From Sphingobacteriales bacterium (lineage in GTDB: Bacteria > Bacteroidota > Bacteroidia > Chitinophagales > Chitinophagaceae), in NCBI GenBank assembly GCA_024640385.1, contig JAHEFC010000239.1, forward strand, positions 1 to 6,191: 6,191 nucleotides of DNA, read 5' to 3'. Below are positions 1 to 5,512 of the stretch, piece by piece; position 1 is the first letter of the stretch, and every line of letters begins with the position of its first letter. The position numbers were made by a program, and so were the translations under genes. Under the pieces are notes generated by a model. It saw nothing but the letters and a program-made list of their open reading frames with translations, was not told the origin of the DNA and made no database searches.

Positions 1-574
1 TGAATTCCACACCCAGTATCCTGCACAATTCATCCATGGTAAAACCCTTAATACTTTCAGCGGTTACACCAGCTTTGATCAGCAGGGCATTGGTGGTGCG
101 AGGCTCTAGATAGGAGTATATGCCTGCATGTTTATTCATATACAGGTAAACTTCGTTTTGCACTTTTTCGCTGAGTTCATCCACTGTTCTCTGACCGTCT
201 CTGAGGTAAGAAAAGGGGAGGATGGCAATTTTGTTCCTGCTCTCTGATGACGGGGCGGCCTGTGGAGCAGCGGTGGTGGCTGGCGCGGCATCAGGGGCAG
301 GGGCTGGCGCCGATTCCGCGGGGGCTGCGGGTTTAGTATACACTTCGGTTCTTCCGCTGGCGAAATTGATCTTGAAGATCTCTGATTTCTTAAGTGTATA
401 TACTACCGATTCCCCCACATAGGTGAATTTAACTTCAGTATCTGTTATCTCGGTGACCTTGGCTTTAACCTCTTCACCACTCAGTTTGAAGATCACATCG
501 GCCTTGGTGTTTTGTTGTGCGAGTATATGTAAGGATAAAAAAGACATGACAAATACGGTAAGGATCCGTTTCAT
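1..574 (-). CDS. Exported two-domain hypothetical protein, C-terminus cut by window edge
   Basis: Translating the minus strand from ATG 574-572 gives 191 open residues with no stop before the left edge, so the gene is partial at its C-terminus. Residues 1-20 look like a Sec signal peptide (MKRILTVFVM, hydrophobic core, cleavage near LAQ-QN). Residues about 22-80 form a small domain beginning ADVIFKLSGEE, with a 'VTEITDTEVKFTY' stretch and an ending like 'KSEIFKINFASG'. This pattern is common in secreted Bacteroidota proteins of unknown role. Residues 81-110 are an Ala/Pro-rich linker encoded by locally GC-rich DNA. From residue 115 a second domain starts with 'KIAILPFSYL' and continues through a predicted helix; this opening resembles CsgG/LpoB/TolB-N-like periplasmic domains, but I am not sure of that assignment. 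The expected location is periplasm or outer membrane. Function is unknown. The gene is divergent from the operon at 763. Confidence 0.85.
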   Translation of the reverse strand, partial: MKRILTVFVMSFLSLHILAQQNTKADVIFKLSGEEVKAKVTEITDTEVKFTYVGESVVYTLKKSEIFKINFASGRTEVYTKPAAPAESAPAPAPDAAPATTAAPQAAPSSESRNKIAILPFSYLRDGQRTVDELSEKVQNEVYLYMNKHAGIYSYLEPRTTNALLIKAGVTAESIKGFTMDELCRILGVEF

Positions 575-680
575 ACGAAAGTTTTGTTCAGTTTTAAAAT
601 GGATCGACAAGTTAATTAATAAAGACGCTGGTTTGTCTGAAATAAACATTTGAACCAAACTATTGATGTTGAAACAGCAT

Positions 681-708
681 TAATTTATTAAACTTTTCGA
701 TAATTTAT
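681..708. repeat. Direct repeat TAATTTAT x2, 20 bp period
   Basis: TAATTTAT occurs at 681-688 and again at 701-708, so the copies start exactly 20 bp apart, about two helical turns. They lie 55 to 82 bases upstream of the operon's first start codon. They could be a binding site or part of a promoter, or simply a coincidence in AT-rich DNA. Confidence 0.3.
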
Positions 709-714
709 AAAAAG

Positions 715-726
715 AGGGTCAACCCT
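715..726. repeat. Short inverted repeat AGGGT-CA-ACCCT
   Basis: Two perfect 5-base arms, AGGGT at 715-719 and ACCCT at 722-726, flank a 2-base centre and stand out as GC-rich in an AT-rich spacer. The repeat lies 36 bases upstream of ATG 763, where an operator could sit. The loop is too short for a good RNA hairpin and no T-run follows, so it is not a terminator. A regulatory role is a guess. Confidence 0.3.
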
Positions 727-762
727 GGATTTTCCGGATGAATCCCGATTAAAAAGTTAAAT

Positions 763-1110
763 ATGCCACTAGAAAAAGCAGTTCCCATTCTTGCGTTCCT
801 TGACCTCAATGAATCTGTGTTATTTTACCAGAATCTCGGATTTGAGTGCAACAGTAACTGGAAAGAATACCTGATGTGCAGCAGGGATAATATAGAAATA
901 CACCTCTGGAAATGTGATGACCCGGAAATTCCCAAGCAAACGGGATGTTATGTGAGAGTGAGTGATATCAGTAAGTTGTATGAAGAATGCCAGAAACTGA
1001 ATATTGTCCATCCCAATGGCCCCCTGAAAGACCAACCCTGGGGCATGCGGCAGTTCAGCATCCTGGATAATAGTGGTAACATCATCAATTTTGGAGAGCG
1101 TATTACATGA
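763..1110 (+). CDS. VOC-family protein, bleomycin-resistance-like
   Basis: This 115-residue protein has the length and layout of the small, single-unit VOC (glyoxalase / bleomycin resistance) proteins. Visible landmarks are the opening strand 'VPILAFLDLNES', the helix 'SVLFYQNLGF' (18-27), the 'IEIHLW' strand (44-49), a 'YVRVSDISKLYEEC' segment (63-76) starting the second half-repeat, and 'WGMRQFSILDNSGNIINFGE' (93-112). This arrangement is close to bleomycin-binding Ble proteins, which are dimers that sequester the drug without catalysis. The glyoxalase I metal-ligand set is not evident, which favours binding over lyase chemistry. The likely location is the cytoplasm. It is the first gene of the apparent operon, and its stop overlaps the next start (ATGA at 1107). 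The family call is firm; the ligand is unknown and true bleomycin resistance is not shown. Confidence 0.85.
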   Translation: MPLEKAVPILAFLDLNESVLFYQNLGFECNSNWKEYLMCSRDNIEIHLWKCDDPEIPKQTGCYVRVSDISKLYEECQKLNIVHPNGPLKDQPWGMRQFSILDNSGNIINFGERIT

Positions 1111-1505
1111 GATGGATCATTAAACTGGAAGAGCTCGTGATGTTGGTATTGTTTTCCGGGCTTTACTTTCAATTCTATCAAGGCAAATGGGGATTCTTCC
1201 TGGCCATGTTTTTCGTTCCTGATCTTTCATTTCTATTTTACCTGGTTTCAAAAAAAGCAGGGACCATAGCTTACAATATCGCGCATCATCGTGGTATACT
1301 TGGCATTCTGGTACTGATCGGGTATTTGACCGGACAAACCCTGATCACCCAGATCGGCCTGATCTTTATGGCACATTCTACTTTTGACAGGGCAGCTGGG
1401 TATGGGCTGAAATTTTTTGATAGTTTTGATCATACTCACCTTGGTTGGATCGGTAAAAGCAAGCAGTTGAATAAAACAGATAATGATCAGATACCTACGC
1501 ACTAA
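1107..1505 (+). CDS. DUF4260 family membrane protein
   Basis: This 132-residue protein has three to four hydrophobic segments (about 8-24, 27-46, 61-78 and 80-90). It carries the hallmarks I associate with DUF4260: 'FFVPDLSFLFYLVSKKAG' (35-52), 'AYNIAHHRG' (55-63) and a C-terminal 'HSTFDRAAGYGLKFFDSFDHTHLG' stretch (90-113), with conserved His and Asp residues near the membrane face. No biochemical role is known for the family. The start overlaps the VOC stop by 4 bases and has GGAG at 1093-1096, ten bases upstream, so translational coupling is likely. The C-terminal tail after 'IGKSK' is hydrophilic, and its last 23 bases overlap the GNAT gene. Confidence 0.85.
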   Translation: MRWIIKLEELVMLVLFSGLYFQFYQGKWGFFLAMFFVPDLSFLFYLVSKKAGTIAYNIAHHRGILGILVLIGYLTGQTLITQIGLIFMAHSTFDRAAGYGLKFFDSFDHTHLGWIGKSKQLNKTDNDQIPTH

Positions 1506-1935
1506 TTCTGAGAATAATGATTTTGTTGAGCTGGTAAAACTGCTCGATGCGGATCTGAAGGTCCGGGACGGGGATGATCATGCATTTTACGCCCAGTTCA
1601 ATAAAACCGCTTCTATCAGGAACGTCATCGTAGTTTACGATAATGAAATACCAGTTGCCTGCGGTGCCTTTAAAGCATTTGAACAGGACTCGGCAGAGGT
1701 GAAAAGGATGTATGTAATTGAAAGCAGGCGGAGAATGGGCCTGGCGAAAGGTGTATTGACCGAGTTGGAGCAATGGGCTGCGGAGCTCGGATATAAAAGC
1801 CTGGTGCTTGAGACCGGTAGAAATCAGCCCGAGGCCATACAGCTTTATACACATACCGGGTATCATATCACAGAAAACTACGGACAGTATAAAGGAGTGG
1901 AGAATAGCGTCTGCTTCAGGAAATTAATATCATGA
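1483..1935 (+). CDS. GNAT family N-acetyltransferase
   Basis: This 150-residue protein has the size of a single-domain GNAT enzyme, which transfers an acetyl group from acetyl-CoA to an amine. The N-terminus 'RTNSENNDFVELVKLLDADL' and the region 'HAFYAQFNK' match a GNAT subgroup widespread in Bacteroidota. Motif A is visible as 'VKRMYVIESRRRMGLAKGVL' (about 73-92), where R-R-M-G-L-A is the pyrophosphate-binding loop. Motif B is 'AIQLYTHTGYHITENYGQY' (118-136), and the protein ends 'ENSVCFRKLI'. The start overlaps the DUF4260 gene by 23 bases; it is preferred because the conserved N-terminus begins right there. No good Shine-Dalgarno is seen, so coupling to the upstream gene is probable. The substrate (small molecule or peptide amine) cannot be read from the sequence. 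Confidence 0.9.
   Translation: MIRYLRTNSENNDFVELVKLLDADLKVRDGDDHAFYAQFNKTASIRNVIVVYDNEIPVACGAFKAFEQDSAEVKRMYVIESRRRMGLAKGVLTELEQWAAELGYKSLVLETGRNQPEAIQLYTHTGYHITENYGQYKGVENSVCFRKLIS
1918..1934 (+). promoter_or_regulatory. Ribosome site and ATG apparently intended for the transporter gene
   Basis: AGGAA at 1918-1922 is followed nine bases later by ATG 1932-1934, which overlaps the GNAT stop as ATGA, the same junction type as at 1107 and 5066. Read in frame, this ATG gives only five codons (M-K-F-D-L) before TGA at 1947-1949. The transporter frame is +1 relative to it. From the same ribosome site to the TTG at 1939 the spacing is 16 bases, which is too long for normal initiation. The site therefore argues that translation is meant to start at 1932. 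Confidence 0.55.
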
Positions 1936-1938
1936 AAT

Positions 1939-2820
1939 TTGACCTCTGAAATATTATTATTAGCAGCAGTAACCATACGGATCATTTCAAATCCGATATC
2001 CAATGTTATACAGAAGAACCTTACTTTAAGCCTGCAACATCCGCTGTTTGTCAATTTCCTGTCTTACCTGGTGTTATCGCTCTGCAGTTTGTTTTTACTA
2101 AGAGGCCATTCGATCACAGAACTCAACAGTGCTTTCTGGATCTATTCTATCCTGGGCGGGATAGCTGGAGCTTTCGGGAATGCATTTATCATCAAGGCCC
2201 TTGAGAAAGGCGATCTCTCTGTGCTGGGCCCCATTAATGCTTACAAGTCGGTGATCGGGATCATCTTTGCGTTCCTCTTGATCGGGGAACTGCCCAATCT
2301 TTGGGGTTTCATCGGTGTGTTGCTGATCATAGCGGGCAGTTATTTTGTGCTGAGTACCGGGCAGGAAAAATTCAGCTGGGCGATCCTCAAACAACCTGCA
2401 ATTAAATTCCGGATCGCGGCACTGGTACTCACAGGCATACAGGCAGTTTTTGACAAGAAGATCATACAAAGCTCAGATCTTACCATGGCTTTTGTCAGTT
2501 GGTGCGTATTTGGAGCCCTGTTCTCTTATATCATTTGCCTGTTGAACGGGATAAATGCCGGATATTATTTCAGGAGTATGACCAGGCCTATCGCCTGGAA
2601 ATACCTGGCTCTATGCGCATCCATCGCCCTGATGACGGCGTCTACCAATTATAGTTTTAAGAATATGCCCGTGGGCGAAGCGCTGGCGTTATTTCAGATT
2701 TCCATCCTGATCTCAGTATTTTTGGGTTACAAGATTTTCCAGGAAGGCGGATTGATCAAGAAACTTGTGGGGTCGGTGATCATGATTACCGGTTCTTTGT
2801 TCATACTATTGTTCAAGTAA
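1939..2820 (+). CDS. EamA/DMT-superfamily transporter (start uncertain: TTG or frameshifted ATG)
   Basis: This 293-residue protein has about ten hydrophobic segments in two repeated halves, as in EamA-type drug/metabolite transporters of the inner membrane. The first half ends with 'ALEKGDLSVLGPINAYKSVIG' (87-107) and 'IGELPNLWGFIGVLLIIAGSYFVL' (115-138). The second ends with 'KNMPVGEALALFQISILISVF' (241-261) and 'GSVIMITGSLFILLF' (278-292). Family members export amino acids, nucleobases or other metabolites; the substrate here is unknown. The only start in this frame that keeps the first membrane segment is TTG 1939. The frame is closed upstream by TGA 1933-1935, which is the GNAT stop. ATG 1932 has a better ribosome site but is one base out of frame; removing one T from TTT 1938-1940 would give an uninterrupted MKLTSEILLL start. 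The body of the gene looks intact. It may be a natural TTG start, a sequencing error or a real indel. Confidence 0.88.
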   Translation: MTSEILLLAAVTIRIISNPISNVIQKNLTLSLQHPLFVNFLSYLVLSLCSLFLLRGHSITELNSAFWIYSILGGIAGAFGNAFIIKALEKGDLSVLGPINAYKSVIGIIFAFLLIGELPNLWGFIGVLLIIAGSYFVLSTGQEKFSWAILKQPAIKFRIAALVLTGIQAVFDKKIIQSSDLTMAFVSWCVFGALFSYIICLLNGINAGYYFRSMTRPIAWKYLALCASIALMTASTNYSFKNMPVGEALALFQISILISVFLGYKIFQEGGLIKKLVGSVIMITGSLFILLFK

Positions 2821-2830
2821 CAAACTCTTT

Positions 2831-3499
2831 ATGACAGCCAGATCCACTTCATTATTGGTCGTCTTTTTGCTTATCCTGCTTCCATTTGGGTATGCAGCTT
2901 ATCTGTGGCCGGGGTTACCGGATACCATTCCCACCCATTTCGGCATTGACGGCAAGCCCGATGCATGGGGCAAAAAACAAAGCATATTCATGTTGCCTGC
3001 GATCATGGGCGGCATGAGCTTATTCGTTTACCTGCTATTGTCAAATATTCGGAAGTTCGACCCCAAGCGATACGGAAACGCAGAGGATCCCATATTCAGG
3101 CAGTTTGCCATACTTATAGTTGCATTCATGAACCTGATGAGCCTTACAATACTATTCAATACCGTGCACCAGGATCTGTCTATGAATAAGGTCATCTTCA
3201 TTTTCCTGGGTATCTTTTTTGCTGCATTGGGACTGTTCATGCCCAGGCTCAAACAAAATTATTTCGCCGGTTTCCGCCTGCCATGGACCCTGGAAAACAG
3301 CGATAACTGGACTGCAACACATAAGCTTGCCGGTAAATGGTGGATGGCGGGAGGAGCAGCGCAATTGTTATCGGCATTGGTGTTTGACGGGAAACTGCTT
3401 TTTTTCTTGTTCTTTGCCATTACATTATTGATGGTATTGGTACCGATCATATTTTCTTACAATATGTTCAGAAATACAGTTAATAAGAAGGAGCATTGA
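2831..3499 (+). CDS. SdpI family / DUF1648 membrane protein
   Basis: This 222-residue integral membrane protein has about six hydrophobic segments (roughly 8-26, 52-70, 91-110, 121-138, 172-186 and 189-209). A DUF1648 signature lies after the first segment: 'LPDTIPTHFGIDGKPDAWGKK' (29-49). The SdpI signature follows the fourth: 'NYFAGFRLPWTLENSDNWTATHKLAG' (143-168). In Bacillus, SdpI gives immunity to the SdpC killing peptide and signals to the repressor SdpR. Homologues without any SDP toxin are common and mostly of unknown role. No ArsR-type SdpR partner is present in this window. The gene starts 10 bases after the transporter stop and no clear Shine-Dalgarno precedes it. The family assignment is strong; an immunity role is only inferred. 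Confidence 0.88.
   Translation: MTARSTSLLVVFLLILLPFGYAAYLWPGLPDTIPTHFGIDGKPDAWGKKQSIFMLPAIMGGMSLFVYLLLSNIRKFDPKRYGNAEDPIFRQFAILIVAFMNLMSLTILFNTVHQDLSMNKVIFIFLGIFFAALGLFMPRLKQNYFAGFRLPWTLENSDNWTATHKLAGKWWMAGGAAQLLSALVFDGKLLFFLFFAITLLMVLVPIIFSYNMFRNTVNKKEH
3488..3493 (+). promoter_or_regulatory. Strong Shine-Dalgarno AAGGAG before ATG 3501
   Basis: AAGGAG sits inside the last codons of the SdpI-like gene with a 7-base spacer to ATG 3501. It is the best ribosome-binding site in the window and fixes the start of the DinB-like gene, whose ATG follows the upstream stop by one base. Confidence 0.7.
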
Positions 3500-3500
3500 A

Positions 3501-4340
3501 ATGAAACATCCGCTGATCATAGAAACAATTGACCTTTTCCCCAAACTGGATACTGAGCTCATTTCATTACTCAGGTCCTTATCAAAAGAAGATTGGGAAA
3601 GGCAAACGCTTGCTCCACTCTGGAAGGTAAAAGATGTCGCTGCGCATTTGCTGGACGGCAACATAAGGGCCATTTCAATGTTCAGGGATCATTACGTTGG
3701 TGTGAATGCCGGTAAGATAGATTCGTACAGACAGCTGGTCAGTTTCCTGAATAATATAAATGCAGATTGGGTGAACGCTATGCAAAGGGTAAGTCCTGAA
3801 CTGATCATTTTGCTGCTTGAAATAACAGGTCCATTATATAACGATATCTGGAGCAAACTTGACCCCAAGGGGAAAGCCGTATTTTCAGTAGCCTGGGCCG
3901 GTGAAGAAGAGTCAGAGAACTGGTTCCATATTGCGAGGGAGTACACCGAGAAATGGCATCATCAGCAGCAGATACGGTATGCTGTGGGTAAAACGGAACC
4001 TCTATATCAAAGAGAATTTTACTATCCCTATCTTGACACATCCATGCGTGCCCTTCCTCATCATTACCGGGAAACGATCGCGGTGGAAAATGAGTGTATC
4101 AAATTTACGATAACAGGTGAAGGAGGGGGAACATGGTACCTGGTACGTAAAAATGATAAATGGAACCTTAGTTACGATTTTGAACATCAGCCCGCCTGCA
4201 CCGTTGTTATAGATGGTGAGATCGCTTGGCGGTTGTTCACGAGAGGGATCTCTAAAATGGAAGCGGAAAAAGCGATACAGATATCAGGTAAACACCAGTT
4301 GGGAAGGCAAATATTTTACATGCTTGCCGTAATGGCCTGA
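3501..4340 (+). CDS. DinB / maleylpyruvate isomerase N-terminal domain protein
   Basis: This 279-residue soluble protein has two apparent domains. Residues about 8-165 look like the four-helix DinB/MDMPI_N fold. The helix 'WKVKDVAAHLLDG' (41-53) carries the first metal-ligand His (H49), and 'EYTEKWHHQQQIR' (147-159) carries a Glu and His spaced as E150 and H154, matching the usual His...Glu...His metal site. Residues about 195-279 resemble the SCP2-like C-terminal domain of the mycothiol-dependent isomerases ('FTITGEGGGTWYL', 'ACTVVIDGEIAWRLFTRG'). Known relatives are metal-dependent thiol transferases or isomerases that use mycothiol or bacillithiol. Bacteroidota are not known to make mycothiol, so a different thiol or substrate is expected. 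The start is supported by AAGGAG at 3488. The true reaction cannot be named. Confidence 0.82.
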   Translation: MKHPLIIETIDLFPKLDTELISLLRSLSKEDWERQTLAPLWKVKDVAAHLLDGNIRAISMFRDHYVGVNAGKIDSYRQLVSFLNNINADWVNAMQRVSPELIILLLEITGPLYNDIWSKLDPKGKAVFSVAWAGEEESENWFHIAREYTEKWHHQQQIRYAVGKTEPLYQREFYYPYLDTSMRALPHHYRETIAVENECIKFTITGEGGGTWYLVRKNDKWNLSYDFEHQPACTVVIDGEIAWRLFTRGISKMEAEKAIQISGKHQLGRQIFYMLAVMA

Positions 4341-4364
4341 CCTAGTAAAACTCAAGCAATAGGA

Positions 4365-5069
4365 ATGATCGGAATTCTCGTTCAGTTGGCTATTTCATGG
4401 TTACTTATCTGGTATTTTCAAAAGCAGGACCTTTCCGTGCTTGGACTCCGGCCAACGGTAGGCCGACTGAAAGATTTCCTGGTTTTCCTGATCGTTGCCA
4501 TGCTTTGCAGCGCATCTGCCTATATGTTGAGAAAATATTTCGGCAATGAAGACTGGGTATTGAATCCGAAACTCTCTGCAGGGCTGGTGTTTGAGGGGAT
4601 CTGGTGGAACCTGAAATCTGTTTTGTTCGAGGAGCTGATCTTCAGGGGAGTGATATTTTACATCCTGATCAAAAGAATAGGCGTTTTAAAAGCCATTCTG
4701 ATCTCATCGGTTGCATTCGGCATCTACCATTGGTTTTCTTTTGAAGTGCTTGGCAATCCTGTGCAAATGATCTACGTTTTCTTCATCACCGGAATTGTTG
4801 GCGCATTATATGCATTCGGGTATACACAAACCGGCTCGTTATACGCAACTATTGCCATGCACTGGGGATGGAACTTCACCAAGGGGTTTATTTTTTCGGA
4901 CGGGTCCATCGGTAAAGGCATTCTACTACCTGTGAAAACCGGACCGGATATTACCGTGTCTTATGCCATTTACTACCTGATCACCCTGGCCCCCCTGGTC
5001 AGCTTTATTTTGATAAATTTTATTTTATTACGGTACCGAAATAAAATATTACCTGCTGTATCATTATGA
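4365..5069 (+). CDS. CPBP family intramembrane metalloprotease
   Basis: This 234-residue membrane protein has all the conserved CPBP (Abi/CAAX protease and bacteriocin-processing) motifs: 'EELIFRG' with E89, E90 and R94; 'FGIYH' with F118 and H122; and 'HWGWN' with H166 and N170. Each lies in a hydrophobic segment, so the active site should be intact and inside the membrane. The family includes prenyl-protein proteases and bacteriocin self-immunity proteins; most bacterial members have no known substrate. The gene follows the DinB-like stop by 24 bases in the same reading frame, with no other stop between. AGGA at 4361-4364 touches the ATG and is too close to be a normal ribosome site. The start is kept because the first membrane segment begins right after it. 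The last four bases overlap the next gene. Confidence 0.9.
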   Translation: MIGILVQLAISWLLIWYFQKQDLSVLGLRPTVGRLKDFLVFLIVAMLCSASAYMLRKYFGNEDWVLNPKLSAGLVFEGIWWNLKSVLFEELIFRGVIFYILIKRIGVLKAILISSVAFGIYHWFSFEVLGNPVQMIYVFFITGIVGALYAFGYTQTGSLYATIAMHWGWNFTKGFIFSDGSIGKGILLPVKTGPDITVSYAIYYLITLAPLVSFILINFILLRYRNKILPAVSL

Positions 5070-5506
5070 TGAAAATATTGCCAATTCTTGTAATCCTTTT
5101 CTTCCTGCTGGCAACCATGTGCAATCCTTTTGGCGGAGACAATGTAAAAAATGTGAAGGATCTTGATGAGAATATGATCGATCTGCGCATGTATCATGAA
5201 AACCTTGGCGATGCCATTCTGAAACAGGACCAGGATGATGCTGTTTGGCTGGAAACGGGAATGGACAGCGTACTGAAGATCGTTGCATCAAAATTCGATG
5301 CCCACAGGAAACTGGATAAACCGTTCAGGGAGTCTTACGAACGGGACCTTAAACCAAACATTATAAAATTGCATAGTGCACTGGAGAAATCATCATGGCC
5401 AGATGCCAGGGAAGCCTATACTTTACTCACAAAAAAATGCAATGGTTGTCACCAGGACCGTGATGTAGACAAGGAAGTTCAAAACTGGCTGTACAGGCAA
5501 AACTGA
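5066..5506 (+). CDS. Exported single-haem protein, cytochrome c'-like
   Basis: This 146-residue protein starts with a hydrophobic export signal (MMKILPILVILFFLLATMC). Cys19 could be a lipidation site, but Met at -1 is not a standard lipobox residue, so lipoprotein status is doubtful. The mature part is charged and looks fully helical. A lone CXXCH haem-attachment motif, C125-N-G-C128-H129, lies 18 residues from the end. A helical bundle with a C-terminal CXXCH is the plan of cytochrome c', but I see no further family signature. It would act in the periplasm in electron transfer, or in gas or redox binding. ATGs at 5066 and 5069 are both possible; the first overlaps the CPBP stop as ATGA. It is the last gene of the apparent operon and no terminator hairpin follows. 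Confidence 0.75.
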   Translation: MMKILPILVILFFLLATMCNPFGGDNVKNVKDLDENMIDLRMYHENLGDAILKQDQDDAVWLETGMDSVLKIVASKFDAHRKLDKPFRESYERDLKPNIIKLHSALEKSSWPDAREAYTLLTKKCNGCHQDRDVDKEVQNWLYRQN

Positions 5507-5512
5507 ACCTGT

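Larger units (their letters stand above)
575..762. promoter_or_regulatory. Divergent intergenic region, likely promoters both ways
   Basis: These 188 bases separate two divergent genes and are clearly AT-rich, so at least one promoter in each direction is expected. I found no exact match to the Bacteroidota consensus (TTTG, about 20 bases, TAnnTTTG) on either strand, only near matches such as AACATTTG around 645-652. The region contains two copies of TAATTTAT 20 bp apart and one short inverted repeat, listed separately. An ATG at 739 opens only a four-codon frame and is not a gene. The stretch before ATG 763 is A/T-rich without a GGAG-like ribosome site, as is usual in this phylum. Confidence 0.45.

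Noticed and set aside
222..653. Two plus-strand open frames (222-422 and 423-653) opposite the left-edge gene
   Set aside because: They are antisense to the Ala/Pro linker and signal-peptide region of the minus-strand gene; the first is an Ala/Gly-rich composition artefact and neither has protein-like features or a ribosome site.
739..753. Small upstream ATG frame before the VOC gene
   Set aside because: It holds four codons before TAA with no ribosome site; too short to support as a leader peptide.
1495..1866. Minus-strand frame of 123 codons inside the GNAT gene
   Set aside because: It is antisense to well-conserved GNAT motifs and shows no domain of its own.
1932..1949. prfB-like programmed +1 frameshift at CTC-TGA
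   Set aside because: The stop context is similar, but CTC is not CTT and no Shine-Dalgarno-like stimulator sits just upstream; kept only as a minor option in the start-site finding.
2098..2469. Minus-strand frame of 123 codons inside the transporter
   Set aside because: It is a shadow of the EamA reading frame, with a charged, low-structure translation and no supporting start signal.
763..5506. Mobile or defence island of phage or transposon origin
   Set aside because: No transposase, integrase, terminal repeat, tRNA end or sharp composition shift is visible in or around the operon.
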